DNA of 64,000 bases from Ascarosepion bandense (GCA_037127315.1 JBBBDQ010000446.1:1-64000); one strand, 5' to 3'; shown: positions 32,787 through 43,302, numbered from the stretch's first letter. The notes: generated from the sequence alone by a model not told the origin. Numbers and translations: made by a program.

Positions 32787-33501
32787 CTTATTTATAAACT
32801 TATTTATAAATGGAATTTTACCTGTGTGTGTGTGTGTCCGTTACCTATAGACTCCTAAACGGCTGAACCGATTTTCTTGAAAATTTACACAAGCTATAAG
32901 CGGCTGCGAGTGTTCTTAGCTAGGTTTTGTGTCGAGGTACCCCCGATAAATATCGAAAATCGATAATCGAAAAAAATCGGGTTATAGAAGGAGTGGTCCG
33001 ATTTTACTCAAATTTGATACACTCATAGACAAAGACATAAAAAACGATATTCAGAAGTTTCAAGGTTGCTGTTCTTACAATAGTGCAGAAAATCTATAAT
33101 ATTTATATATAAATATCAAGATGTTTATGTGTGTGTCTGTTTATCTGCCTGTATGTCTGTATTTTTTTCAGCCCTTTTATTTTAGTTTTTGCTTCGGGTT
33201 TGGCTCTAAATAGGTATAATTGTAGTTCTTAGTCTCAGCCATGATACCATTTACTTAGAGGAATTATTTAGCCTTCAAAATTCAGTTTACGACGAAAAAA
33301 TCTTATTTGATATCGATAGCAGGAAATCAAAATTTGACTTACATCCATTCATTTTTCTTTCAGTCTACGGTTTCGCTTTAACTGGAAACAACTATTGCTT
33401 TTTAGTCTTTCGTGCCAACGTCCAAAGAGTCTCAGCTCCAGGACCATGGATTAGTTTTAAAGCTTTCATTACACCCGAGCAACGCCCGGCTATACTGCTT
33501 G
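32787..33501 (+). mobile_element. non-autonomous Helitron, copy 2
   Basis: Parallel to 6484-7205 throughout (CGGCTGAACCGATTTTCTTG, TGTCGAGGTACCCCCGATAA). Its 3' hairpin remnant ACACCCGAGCAACGCCCGGC is closer to consensus, but the end reads CTTG, not CTAG. The 5' AT tract is absent. Confidence 0.78.
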
Positions 33502-34060
33502 TTACAAATAATATTTATATGAACCTATTGCAAAAATCTCGTCGACATTAAATAACCCGTTCATGTGTTGCTATTCTATCAAACAATCAATCAGAATCGA
33601 ATCGCTGTATTTGGTTGAATAAATCCGACGAGTAGACACATCCTTGTCTTACGGTCCTTTCTATTTTTGAGTTAATATTTTCATATGAGCGCAATGTATA
33701 TGTTAGCACATTTCCTTTGTAATGCAAATAAAAGCTTACTAACCCATATATAATAGAATAAGACGCTGTAATACTTTCATATGTTTAGTTTGATACGAGA
33801 TCAAAATAATGAGACGTAATAATCTAATTCACTCATAAAATAATTGTTTTACAAGTCAAACTTTGGAGCTGATCGACAATCTACACAGACATATTAATGT
33901 CAAAACAAGCGACTTCCATTTTCTTTCTAAGCGACAAGGTACGATGGATAAATCGTCGTTTAAATGAGGCCTAATTCAAAATAACACTGCCATCTCATGT
34001 TAAGAAATATACAGGATGCGATGGATGAATTGTCGTAGAAATGAGGCCAAAATGAAAATA
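33502..34060. other. unassigned sequence
   Basis: No gene found. Two related lines near 33940 and 34020 (AATGAGGCC...AAAATAACACTG) hint at a short local duplication. Confidence 0.4.
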
Positions 34061-34064
34061 ACAC

Positions 34065-34205
34065 TGAACCTCCTTACTCGTCTATCACCCTCCTTCTGAC
34101 ATTTCCTATATCTAATCGCTCTCTCAGCACCTTCTCCTATGTAACCCCTTACGCTATAGTGGCAGTGGAATGCCTTGCTTGGAGTGAAATGATTTTAAAA
34201 AATGT
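34065..34205 (+). mobile_element. Jockey-like LINE 3' end, plus strand
   Basis: CGTCTATCACCCTCCTTCTG through GGAATGCCTTGCTTGGAGTG, ending in an A-rich tail. Confidence 0.75.
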
Positions 34206-34429
34206 AACTAAAAACTAAAATATATTTAATTTAAAAAAGACATTGTTTATTGAAAGTAAGAATAAAATGAAGTAGTTTTTTTTACTTTTAAACCAAAATA
34301 CATTTTTACTTTTATTTTTCTTAAAATAACTGAAAACTTATTTTGAAAATTACGTCACAAGTTACGTAATCGCATTTCACTTGGGACCGCGCGTTGATAG
34401 TAGTACTAAGACCTTGCTAACCAGAAGCT

Positions 34430-34900
34430 ATTCCAGAAACTTCAGCTGTCCTTTCCTGGTGTTAAGTATCAGTTTCCTTTTCGTTTCCATCTTCTATCTG
34501 ACCTGTGAGTATCAGATTCTCCAAGCCCTTCTTCCTCATTACATGTCCCATGAACTTCAGCTGTCTTTTTTCTGATGTTAAGTATTAATTTCCTTTTCGT
34601 TTCCATCCTTTCCAAAGCCTAATCATTGCTCAAATGCTCGGTCCATGATATTCATAGCACCCTTCTGTAGAACCACATTTCAGCTGCTTCAAGTTGTTCC
34701 TTCATCTTCCAATATGTTATCCGCTTCGTTTCCCTGTCTCACTTTCCCTCTATCCGATCTGTAAGTGTCAGATTCTCCAAGCCCTTCTTCCTCATCACAT
34801 GTCCCAGGAACTTCAGCTGTCCTTTCCTGGTGTTAAGTATCAGTTTCCTTTTCGTTTCCATCTTCTACAAAACCTCATCGTTGTTTAATTACTTCACTAG
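34430..34900 (-). mobile_element. RTE-like LINE fragment, internally repeated
   Basis: The block GTCCTTTCCTGGTGTTAAGT occurs twice (about 34449 and 34816), with a third variant near 34565, corresponding to antisense of the LSIRKRQLKF region of the 54.97-55.4 kb copy. Confidence 0.65.
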
Positions 34901-34919
34901 TGCATCGGTCTGCAAGATT

Positions 34920-35340
34920 GAAGCTGACAGCAAAGTCATCGCGTTACGATCAGCGCCCATTTCTGGTGGCGTAAAATTCACCTCCATCTAGAATAAATGT
35001 TTCTATCGTCTTCATAATCTTTAGTGAATAGCTGTATTTGTAGATTTCCATACAATCTAAACAGTGATATTCACGTCGACACGAGCAGATTGTCAAGATA
35101 TATCATCCTAACGTCAAAACTTGTGGCTAATTTTTCCATATATAACTAAAAGAATTAAAAAGAAAAACTATATTTATAAATCAGATTTGAGGAAATGAAG
35201 ATTTCACTGACATATGTTGGAAAATTTCCAACCAGTTTGTGTCAATGAAGAAAATATAAATTTTAACTAAAATTTTTACAACGAGGAAAGAAAAGATGTC
35301 AGTTTAAACTAAAGTCAGGATATTAAGATTTTTGGATCTT
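34920..35340. repeat. repeat family P, copy 1, and AT-rich flank
   Basis: GATCAGCGCCCATTTCTGGT and CATAATCTTTAGTGAATAGC match 37035-37130 with changes. The rest is AT-rich. Confidence 0.5.
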
Positions 35341-35352
35341 TTATGTTAGTGT

Positions 35353-35540
35353 TAGTCAGTCAGTTAAGTGCCATACGTGATACACGCTTGGGCGATCATG
35401 TCTCGAAAGAGACATGACTGACAGGGCAGAAAATTTTCCCGCAGTAGGTGATCATTGCATTCTGCGGTAGACTGGTTGCCGACCAAGGCTATAGAACCCA
35501 ATCCGTCCTGTTATTTGACCCATAGTTAGAGGGAGAATAT
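35353..35540 (-). mobile_element. tRNA-derived SINE, 5'-truncated copy
   Basis: Starts with CAGTCAGTTAAGTGCCATAC and continues through GACCAAGGCTATAGAACCCA. The tRNA-like head seen in other copies is missing. Contains the hairpin CATGTCTC-GAAA-GAGACATG. Confidence 0.8.
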
Positions 35541-35608
35541 GTGTATTATATTATTACGTAACACTGTTTGTTTGTAGATACGTAATTTAGAATAAAGCTC
35601 ATTTCGTC

Positions 35609-35656
35609 GTTTTGCCTTGATAAAGTCCATCACAGGACGAAACGCGTAGGCGATTT
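35609..35656 (+). ncRNA. degenerate hammerhead-like motif (family E)
   Basis: TTTTGCC, TTGATAA (two changes from CTGATGA), A, helix II GTCC-ATCACA-GGAC, GAA, palindromic ACGCGT, A, GGCGATTT. GCC pairs with GGC for helix I, followed by a U-G wobble and U-A pair. Geometry is complete but the core is mutated. Confidence 0.45.
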
Positions 35657-35839
35657 AAAATACAGTTTTCCCCTTGTCTTTTTTTTACTTAACCATTCTG
35701 TCCTTAATCTCAGATTATAATTGAGTATATTTTTAAATATATATATATATATGTTGATTGTTTAATTACTTAGTTTTTGGTCATAATGAGATTAGACCAG
35801 TACACATTTGTATTAAAAAGTGTAATTTGTAAACGAGTA

Positions 35840-35886
35840 ATTCCGCGAACTAGGTTTCTACCATGAGTGCTGTCTTCAGGCTAATT
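35840..35886 (-). ncRNA. hammerhead-like motif, family F, arm 1
   Basis: Minus strand: AATTAGC, CTGAAGA, a weak helix II, GAA, ACCTAGTT, C, GCGGAAT. GC/GC next to the core pair. Confidence 0.35.
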
Positions 35887-36094
35887 TTAATGACTGATTT
35901 TACCGTTAACCGTTTTTTATAAGAATGCTTACGTAACAGTGTTTTTCTTTTATTCTTTTTTTGAACGCTCATCGATTAATGAAAAATTTTCAAAACTTGC
36001 GCGTTCAAAAATTTCCTGCCACATGAGCGTTAAAAAAAAACCGTTACGTGAACATTCTTATAAAAAACGGTAAACAGTAAAATCAGTTATTGAA

Positions 36095-36140
36095 AATCGC
36101 CTGAAGACACCACACATGGTAGAAACCTAGGTCGAGTAAT
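36095..36140 (+). ncRNA. hammerhead-like motif, family F, arm 2
   Basis: AATCGC, CTGAAGA, C, helix II ACCA-CACA-TGGT, A, GAA, palindromic helix III ACCTAGGT, C (so a GUC cleavage triplet), GAGTAAT. Helix I is imperfect: C-G pairs flank one mismatch. Confidence 0.45.
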
Positions 36141-36175
36141 AACTCGTTTACAAATTGACAATATATATATATATA

Positions 36176-36405
36176 TACTAAAATTCGCACTAAGATCTAC
36201 CACAGCATTCCGGTTGAGTTGACTATTGAGATCGACCCAAATGTGGGCTGCTTGGGTGCCCTATTTCTAAGTCTGGGAAGCAGGGTCACGCTTATAATAA
36301 ACAATCCAAACAGATTTTTTATTTGTTAAAAAACAAAAACAAAAAAAATCGTTTTAACTTGAAATTCAAAATAATAAAAAAATAAGTTTTTTTTTATTTT
36401 TTAAT
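36176..36405. other. unassigned sequence
   Basis: No shared block found. Ends in A- and T-runs. Confidence 0.4.
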
Positions 36406-36840
36406 TTTTTTTAATCGTGTCATCCTAATCAAGGCATTCCACTGCCACTATAGCGCAGGGGGTTACATAGAGGGATTGGGTATAGGAAATGTCAGAAGGA
36501 GGGTGATAGACGACTTAGGATGTACATAGGGAGAGAGTTGGAGAGAGTGGATGTGAGTTAGTGTGTTAGGAGGTGTCTATTGACCTTACATTTAAACTCC
36601 TGGAGGTTGTAGCCGTCGGGGAAGCAAGCATGCGGTAGGGAATTCCATAGGCGGGAAGTGCGAGGAAAGAAGCTGTTGGAGTAGAAATTGCGGTTACATT
36701 TCATCGGTTTCACTGTAAAAGGGTGGGACCTAGTTGCCAATCTAGTATCTCGTGCAAATTCCCATCTAGGGGGCACCAGTGATTTAAATTAATCAGAGCA
36801 GAAGCCATGAAAGTATTTATAGAAGAGGCAAGTAGGTTTA
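36405..36840 (-). mobile_element. Jockey-like LINE, copy 4
   Basis: T-run at 36384-36410 (minus poly-A) then the usual 3' block. The minus frame at 36776-36558 has DTRLATRSHPFTVKPMKCNR and SFFPRTSRLWNSLPHACFPD, the C-terminal 72 residues of ORF2. Truncated near 36840. Confidence 0.85.
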
Positions 36841-37420
36841 TATTTTTTAATTAAAATGCTTACTTTTAAAATGACATCACCAATTACGTCCTCACATTTC
36901 TCTAGGGACGTTGATAAAAGCACTCTAAATATCTACTTTGTTCAGTTAAGTATTAACACACGGCCAAAATAGGAAAGCACAAGGATTGTGAATCATTCGG
37001 GAAGTTAAACTTGATAGCCGAGCCATCAGGTTATTATGATCGGCGCCAATATCTAGTGGCGTAATATTTACTTCCATGTTTGGATAAATAGATTCTTCTG
37101 TCGTTATCATAATCTTCAGGGAATCGCTGTATTCGCGTCAAAATGGTATTCGCGTCAAAATGGTATTCGCGTCAAAATGAGCAAACTGTATTTTTATCCA
37201 TGCTATGTCATTCTGACATCACTGAAAATTAACCTAATCATATTGCTATACATGTAATTATATCTATAAACTCAAATTTACGAAAGTGAAACTGTAATTG
37301 TATTATGCTGTAAATTTTATTGTAAGTTTTCGTTTGAAATCTTTTAATCATTTCAACCGAAGGAAGGAAAGAAAGTTACGAAAACACAAGGGTTAAAAGA
37401 GCGGGAAAAGAATCAGAGAA
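36841..37420. repeat. family P, copy 2, with a 17 bp tandem
   Basis: 37035-37130 matches family P. At 37135-37185 the unit TTCGCGTCAAAATGGTA is repeated three times. Flanks unassigned. Confidence 0.55.
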
Positions 37421-37830
37421 AAACATTATTAAGGAACGAGAACAATAAAAGAAAAGGAATCAAGAAGACATGAGATAACGATTGCCATTGCATTGAGTAA
37501 GAAAGGAAAAGAAAAATATTATTAAAAAAAGGAAAAGAACAAAGAAGACAGTAAATAACGATAACGGGTTACTGAGTGTGAAATAATAAGAAAAAGAAAA
37601 ACATTATTAAGGAACGAGAACAATAAAAGAAGAGGAACCAATAGAGACATAGGATAACAATTGGCATTGCATTAAAGGGTTACCGAGTGTGAAATAATTA
37701 GAAAAATGTATTAAGGAACGAGAAAAAAGATAAGAGGAAAAATCAAGAATATAGAAGATAAAGATTGATTCTGCATTTAAATATTGATGAGAGTAAAAGA
37801 AAAAGTAAAAGTAAAACATTATTAAGGAGT
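37420..37830. repeat. degenerate purine-rich tandem repeat
   Basis: ATTATTAAGGAACGAGAACA recurs near 37425 and 37605, with weaker forms near 37710 and 37817. Grades into the GAA array. Confidence 0.6.
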
Positions 37831-38655
37831 GGGAGAAGAAGAAGAAGAAGAAGAAGAAGAAGAAGAAGAAGAAGGAGAAGGAGAGAAGAAGGAAGGAGGA
37901 GGAGTAGAAGGAGTAGAAGAAGAAGGAGTAGAAGAAGATGAAGAAGAAGGAGTAGAAGAAGAAGGAGAAGGAGTAGAAGAAGAAGGAGAAGAAGATGATG
38001 AAGGAGTAGAAGAAGAAGAAGAAGGAGGAGTAGAAAGAGTAGAAGAAGAAAGAGTAGAAGAAGATGAAGAAGGAGTAGAAGAAGATGAAGAAGGAGTAGA
38101 AGAAGAAGAAGATGAAGAAGATGATGAAGAAGAAGAAGAAGGAGTAGAAGAAGAAGAAGAAGGAGTAGAAGAAGAAGAAGAAGAAGAAGGAGAAGGAGTA
38201 GAAGAAGAAAGAGTAGAAGAAGATGAAGAAGAAGGAGTAGAAGAAGAAGAAGATGAAGAAGATGATGAAGAAGAAGAAGGAGTAGAAGAAGATGAAGAAG
38301 AAGGAGAAGAAGATGATGAATGGAGATGAAGAAGAAGAAGTAGAAGAAGAAGGAGTAGAAGAAGAAGAAGAAGAAGGAGGAGGAGTAGAAGGAGTAGAAG
38401 AAGAAAGAGTAGAAGAAGATGAAGAAGAAGGAGTAGAAGAAGAAGAAGATGATGAAGAAGAAGAAGAAGAAGAAGTAGAAGAAGAAGGAGTAGAAGAAGA
38501 TGAAGAAGAAGGAGTAGAAGAAGAAGAAGAAGAAGAAGAAGAAGAAGGAGAAGAAGATGATGAAGGAGATGAAGAAGAAGAAGTAGAAGGAGTAGAAGAA
38601 GAAGAAAAAGAAAAAGTAGAAGAAGATGATGAAGAAGAAGTAGGAGAGCCGAGTT
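37831..38655. repeat. (GAA)n-rich array with GTA/GAT variants
   Basis: ~825 bp of near-pure purine (plus strand) in GAA, GGA, GTA and GAT codon-sized units. Long acidic plus frames and a Leu/Ser minus frame are artefacts of the repeat. Confidence 0.95.
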
Positions 38656-38850
38656 AAGAATTCCAGTTGAATTCATTGCATTCACTTACGCGCAAATACC
38701 TTTGGGAAAGGTATTAATCCATGTCTTTCCTCTAGTTATGGGTTAAATAACAGGACAGATTGTGTACTATAGCCTTGGCTAGCAACCAGTCTACCACAGA
38801 ATGCAATGGCAACCTACTGCGGGATAATCTTCTGCCCAGTCAATCAGAAG
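38640..38850 (+). mobile_element. tRNA-derived SINE, plus strand, head truncated
   Basis: GCCGAGTTAAGAATTCCAGT through CCTACTGCGGGATAATCTTC is the SINE in the opposite orientation to the other copies. It begins inside the tRNA-like head, where the GAA array stops, and ends in a short GAA tract. Confidence 0.82.
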
Positions 38851-38879
38851 AAGAAGAAGAAGAAGAAGAAGAAAGTCAG

Positions 38880-39514
38880 CACAAGACCAAAGTTTTTCAC
38901 TAGAAACTTTCAGGCAAATATTATGCATAATAATATGTATCCAAAATGCGGGTTTTGTGATAAACACCAAGAAACAATAGACCACCTAATCTCAGGTTGT
39001 TCTGTGCTTGCTCCAAATGAATATAAAAATCGCCACGATAGAATTGGGCAATATTTACATTGGGCAATGTGCAAACATTATGGAAAAGCTGTAAACAAAC
39101 ACTGGTATGAACATCATCCAGCACCGGTTACAGAAATAGAAGATGTAACCATTCTATGGGATTACACCATCTACACAGACAGAAAAATTGAAGCAAACAG
39201 GCCAGACATTATTGTTAAAAACCAGAAGGAGAAAACTTGTCTATTAATTGATATGGCTTGTCCAGCGGATTGTAACATAGCAATCAAGGAATTTGAAAAA
39301 CTGTCAAAATATAAAAACCTGGAAATTGAAATAGAAAAAATGTGGAAATTGAAAACAAGAGTCGTGCCAGTGATAGTAGGTGCACTTGGAATGATAAAAA
39401 AATGGAACAAAACAACACATTGAAAGAATCCCTGGAAACCCCAGCTTAAGAGATATACAAAAAATTGTCTTATTAAGTACAGCCCACACACTAAGGAAAA
39501 CTTTATCTATGTAA
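38880..39514 (+). pseudogene. LINE C-terminal domain: CCHC finger and restriction-like endonuclease
   Basis: The homologous part begins at about 38878 (STRPKFFTRNFQANI). The Met at 38806 lies in the SINE and is not native. CGFCDKHQETIDHLISGC is a C-x2-C-x7-H-x4-C finger. After HWAMCKHYGK and HWYEHHPAPV come ILWDYTIYTDR, RPDIIV and CLLIDMACPADCNI, then IKEFEKLSKYKNLE. RPD followed by a strand ending in D and a downstream Lys is the pattern of the restriction-like nuclease in R2-group LINEs, where it nicks the target. The frame stops at 39421, but another frame continues with IERIPGNPSLRDIQKIVLLS to a stop at 39512-39514. A single indel near 39405 has therefore cut off the native tail. The RT part is absent. 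Confidence 0.75.
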
Positions 39515-39670
39515 TGCTAGGGATGATAGGGAAGATAGAAAAAACATGAAAGGGAGTCATAACAACACGCCACGACCTGCCTTACGTCTCCCCGCAGACT
39601 TGGTTGGTAGTGAGACCAAAGCAGAAATCGAAATATGATGAAAAATGACATAATAATAATAATAATAATA
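39515..39670 (+). mobile_element. LINE 3' UTR with (AAT)n tail
   Basis: Follows the pseudogene and ends in AATAATAATAATAATAATA at 39648-39670, a simple-repeat 3' tail as used by several LINE groups. Confidence 0.6.
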
Positions 39671-40235
39671 TTCTCTCTCTTTGAATTCAAATCGCGTCTA
39701 TGTCAGCTGTCGTTTGGCAACCCATTTAGGAGAAGGAAAACTCTGAACAACAACCCGAAAAACAAGGTGTTAATCGTGCCGAGGAGTGAATGGCTACGTT
39801 ATGAGGTCACAAACTATCCCCTACAGGCTTCGGGACCCTGTTTGTAAAAGATAGTTACCCAACGTGCCAGGCAACTTTGGGTGGACTTTTGGACCCGTGC
39901 GTCATAATGATTACTTGAGAAATATTCTCCAAAAAATATTTTTAGTTCCGTTATAGTGTGTGACTTACCTCTTTGATTCTGTTATAGAATGTGGCTTAGC
40001 CGCTTCGAATGTGTCCTACCTCAGTAAGACTATATGAATAGATATAAGCATTGGGCTATTTATTTACACTAATTATTTTCCATAAACCTAACCATCTTAT
40101 TTACCAGATCGTTTTAATATTTTCTTAAAATAAGCTTTGTAAGGTGGGCCACATACGATACCAGAAACAGAATTTCGGAGGTTGCATGCAAAAGAGAAGC
40201 CACATACGATTCCAAATGTTAAGCAACCCCAACCT
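39671..40235. other. unassigned sequence
   Basis: Moderately GC-rich at 39690-39900. No gene recognised. Confidence 0.4.
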
Positions 40236-40341
40236 TTTTTAAAAGAAAATTCTATTTTCATTTCACAATAAATAATAAAAATAGTCTAAAATACTTCAGT
40301 TCTTTTAAAAAAACAGGGGTGGCTTTATAATTATAGTCGGC

Positions 40342-40390
<49 letters not shown>
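40236..40390. repeat. second copy of the 2.3-2.66 kb repeat, with (AT)n tail
   Basis: AATTCTATTTTCATTTCACA, AACAGGGGTGGCTTTATAAT and TATAGTCGGC lead into (AT)n at 40344-40389, in the same order as 2520-2660. Confidence 0.65.
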
Positions 40391-40392
<2 letters not shown>

Positions 40393-40524
40393 AACTAAAT
40401 CTATAAGTGAGCCAAAAGTAGTAGTCCTCGTTGGGTTGTTAACGACTTACGATACTGATTTGTTAGCGTTAGTTTTTTTCTGACTTTGGTCTTTAATAGT
40501 GCTACTTTATTGTTGGTACGTATA

Positions 40525-40525
40525 G

Positions 40526-40560
<35 letters not shown>

Positions 40561-40669
40561 CTCTAATATATATATATATTATATAATCATATATATATTA
40601 TATATATATGATTAGATATATATAATGTTTGAACATTATATATATATATATATAATGTTCAAACAATTC

Positions 40670-40712
<43 letters not shown>
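40525..40712. repeat. cluster of (AT)n tracts with inverted spacer
   Basis: AT tracts at about 40531-40557 and 40674-40711. The stretch between is AT-palindromic, with ATAATGTTTGAACATTATAT at 40621-40640. Confidence 0.85.
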
Positions 40713-40715
<3 letters not shown>

Positions 40716-40719
40716 TTGA

Positions 40720-41310
40720 TCAGAATGTCATGATTCACTCAGGAAGCAGAATGAAAACACCAAATCTTGATCACAATCTGGTGGAAATTCCAAGATGTGC
40801 CGAATTTCGAGTTTCTTCCAAACAGTCGCACCAGCAACACGAAAATGTCTTGCCAGCATCTAGATGGCGGGTGTGTCCACCAAATCAAAGAAGGAGTATC
40901 CTGCTTTGCTTAATCAAAGTCGGGCATTATTCCAGCAATACAATACGAGGCTACAAACTGCTATGGTGACTAAGAAAGATTTAAAAAAGATGAACAATGT
41001 TTGAATTCTTCTATATCCATCATTCCGTCCGGATATTGCTCCGAGTGACTCTGACCTGTTACGCCTCATGGCACACTTCCGCCTCGACGAACGATTAAAC
41101 ACTTTTGAAGAAGTAAAACAAGCTTGTTTACATTTTATTTTTTATCATTCAAAGCTCAAGGCCTGGTATTGAAACCCGACTGATCACTGCAAGATGATCG
41201 TCGAGAATGATGGAATTTATTTTGAATAATAAATGTTGGTGTTGCTCCATTAAATTTAGGTGTTTTCATTCCGCTTCCGATGTGAGTCAGGACTTTCTGG
41301 CCAACCTAAA
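40720..41310 (+). pseudogene. mariner-type transposase, degenerate, copy 1
   Basis: Frame-shifted pieces read in order: ALLNQSRALFQQYNTRLQTA (QQYNTRLQTA stands where the family has DNARPHTA, so the second catalytic Asp is lost), then YPSFRPDIAPSDSDLLRLMA (the YSPDLAPSD block with the third acidic residue), then RLNTFEEVKQACLHF, and a C-terminal part around VENDGIYFE. DD34D mariners use this order. The 3' part ends in GACTTTCTGGCCAACC, resembling a mariner terminal repeat. Dead. The 114-codon frame at 40625-40969 is not the native frame. Confidence 0.7.
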
Positions 41311-41392
41311 CCGGAAAAATAAGGGGTTTAAATACTTAACAATTATGTCATGTTTAACGATCGCTGGGAGAGAGGATGTAACAAAAAGATGC

Positions 41393-41394
<2 letters not shown>

Positions 41395-41458
<64 letters not shown>
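41395..41458. repeat. (AT)n microsatellite
   Basis: Pure AT tract of ~60 bp. Confidence 0.95.
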
Positions 41459-41461
<3 letters not shown>

Positions 41462-41790
41462 CTGTTTGAACATTATTTTTTATCGATACTCGTATTTAAG
41501 TAGATATTCTGTTTTATATGACGGAAATTAACGAAGATTAACGAAACTGGTTATAAACAACCGACAATTTGAAATGTTTTCTTTGAACATTATTTTTGAT
41601 CGATACTCGTATTTAAGTAGATATTCTGTTTTATATTACAGAAATTAACGAAGATTAACGAAACTGGTTATAAACAACCGACTATTTGAAATGATTTGTT
41701 TGAACATTATTTTTGATCGATACTCGTATTTAAGTAGATATTCTGTTTTATATTACTTAAACAGTATTATATATTTATATCTACCGGCCT
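41459..41790 (-). repeat. 117 bp satellite, ~2.8 units
   Basis: CGATACTCGTATTTAAGTAG starts at 41484, 41601 and 41718, exactly 117 bp apart. This is the reverse complement of the 59.2-60.0 kb array. The array runs directly into a SINE body, which suggests that the satellite grew from that SINE. Confidence 0.93.
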
Positions 41791-42050
41791 GATTATTTAC
41801 GATAAATTGTTATTACGAAAATGTGTCATTCAGCGGGATTCGAACCTGTGACCTCTATTTACATAGAGGAAGCTACCGTTTGATCTGGCAACGTCTTAGA
41901 CCTCTCGACCACGTTTCGTTAAAATTCGTTAATTTCCGTAACATGTTTAAATTTGTTGACATTACGATACATTTCAGAACAGATATGGTTGTTTGCGATG
42001 AATCGAAAATTGTGTTATATCGGCTTGATAAAAACCTCGTATAAACTGGA
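41790..42050 (-). mobile_element. SINE with tRNA-Leu-like head
   Basis: Minus strand 41912-41828 has an A-box region GGTCGAGAGGTCTAAGACG, a long variable-arm hairpin CCTCTAT-GTAA-ATAGAGG, and a B box GGTTCGAATCC. A long variable arm with this A box points to a class II tRNA, most like tRNA-Leu. It is not a working tRNA gene, as the acceptor stem is not closed. A second A-box piece lies at 42059-42093 on the plus strand. Confidence 0.8.
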
Positions 42051-42099
42051 GGCTATTCGTGGTCGAGAGGTCTAAGATGTTGCCAGATCACTTTTTATC

Positions 42100-42134
42100 T
42101 TATACCAATTTCTCTCGTTGGAACAACCCTATTT

Positions 42135-42170
<36 letters not shown>

Positions 42171-42260
42171 AAACTTTCGGCATTTAAATCCGTTGGATAG
42201 ACATTTCTACTACGAGAAATTCTTCGCTTCTTCAGCAACAGCTGAAAGTCAAACTGTATT
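42100..42260. repeat. short shared block, (AT)n and a weak ribozyme-like string
   Basis: CTCGTTGGAACAACCCTATT is the reverse of 8647-8675. (AT)n at 42140-42164. The minus strand at 42185-42240 has CTGAAGA and GAAA with a poor stem. Confidence 0.45.
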
Positions 42261-42580
42261 TATTCAAATTCAAATGTGTTAAATGATTTTTTACCGGTAG
42301 AAGCCCAAACAAATCATCCATACACAGGAAAATAAAATGGGGTGGGATTAACAATATTTGAATGAGAAAGCAGACAGATACCTCTGTCTTCTTTTAAAAG
42401 ACTTACCCCTCCCCACATAGAGCAGCCGTATATTTCACTCAGTAAATAGAACGTAATATTTTAATCGAGCACTCCACCTTGATCAATTTTATTATTAATG
42501 TAATTCATATTAATAAGATCGGGGTTTTAGGATTTACCAATCTGATCATCCGTTTCGATCATCCTTTTCGATTTAAAATA
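42260..42580. other. unassigned sequence
   Basis: No gene seen. Confidence 0.4.
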
Positions 42581-42603
42581 TGTATATATATATATATATA
42601 TAT

Positions 42604-42648
<45 letters not shown>

Positions 42649-42656
42649 TAGAGAGA
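42581..42656. repeat. (AT)n and (GA)n microsatellites
   Basis: AT at 42583-42606, GA at 42608-42656. Confidence 0.95.
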
Positions 42657-43302
42657 GTAGTGTGCAAAAGTATTAGGACAAGAACTATTTTATCTTTTAT
42701 GAGGCATCAATTAATTTTTAAAATCACCCCTGTCCTAACACGCAACCGGTAGTGTGCAAAAGTATTAGGACAGGGGTGATTTTCTTAACATCTTCATTGA
42801 AATTCAAATACAGAGTGAAAAGCCAAGTAAATTGGTAATAAATATTGAATATCTAAAACAAGGTGTAAAAGAAATGTATTAAAAAGAAGTTATATTTAAT
42901 TTTTCCTATTTCCTATTAAAAAATTTGTTTTGAATGTCCTCATTATTCTATTATCCTTGGATATGACTGACTTTTTTCTTATTCCCCACTCTCGAATTGA
43001 TAAATCTAATGCTGATTTTCAAGACATACTTTGTGAACAAATACAAGCTGCTTGGCAGGAGATACCATTAGATACATTGAAGAAGCTTGTGATGTCAATG
43101 CCTAACAGAATGAAGGCTGTGATCAAAGCAAAAGGCTATTATACTAAATATTAAATTTATTTTGGAACAAGTATTTCTTCTTTTTAAAGCATTTGTTGAG
43201 TAAATCAAATAAAATTAATTTAAGTAAATTGTTTATTTTCTGTCAATATGCCTCATAAAATATAAAATAGTTCTTGTCCTAATACTTTTGCACAGTACTG
43301 TA
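42657..43302 (+). mobile_element. Tc1-like element, internally deleted, with nested end
   Basis: Terminal repeats GTGTGCAAAAGTATTAGGAC (42661-) and its complement (to about 43297) face each other. Just inside the left end, CACCCCTGTCCTAA and TTAGGACAGGGGTG form a 19 bp palindrome and a second TIR copy begins near 42752, so part of one element has been inserted or rearranged into another. Only the 3' end of the transposase remains. Confidence 0.8.
42957..43154 (+). pseudogene. Tc1-family transposase C-terminus
   Basis: About 65 codons: DKSNADFQDILCEQIQAAWQ, then EIPLDTLKKLVMSMPNRMKA and VIKAKGYYTKY. The SMP.R..AVI..KG..TKY tail is typical of Tc1-group transposases. The whole catalytic core is missing. 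The upstream Met at 42930 belongs to AT-rich leader sequence. Confidence 0.82.

Larger units (their letters stand above)
35745..36175. mobile_element. palindromic element (family F)
   Basis: Arms around 35810-35960 and 36015-36165 are inverted (TTTGTAAACGAGTAAT, CCTGAAGACA...GGTAGAAACCTA). Both outer ends are next to short AT runs. A degenerate inverted pair of the same family lies at 60065-60175. Confidence 0.7.

Noticed and set aside
37822..38685. Long acidic (E/G/V) plus frames and a 287-codon L/S minus frame
   Set aside because: Products of the GAA array in all frames.
41828..41912. Functional tRNA-Leu gene
   Set aside because: The acceptor stem is not closed and the sequence continues into a repeated SINE body, so it is a SINE head.
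42185..42240. CTGAAGA...GAAAT on the minus strand
   Set aside because: Helix II is asymmetric and no helix III or I was found.
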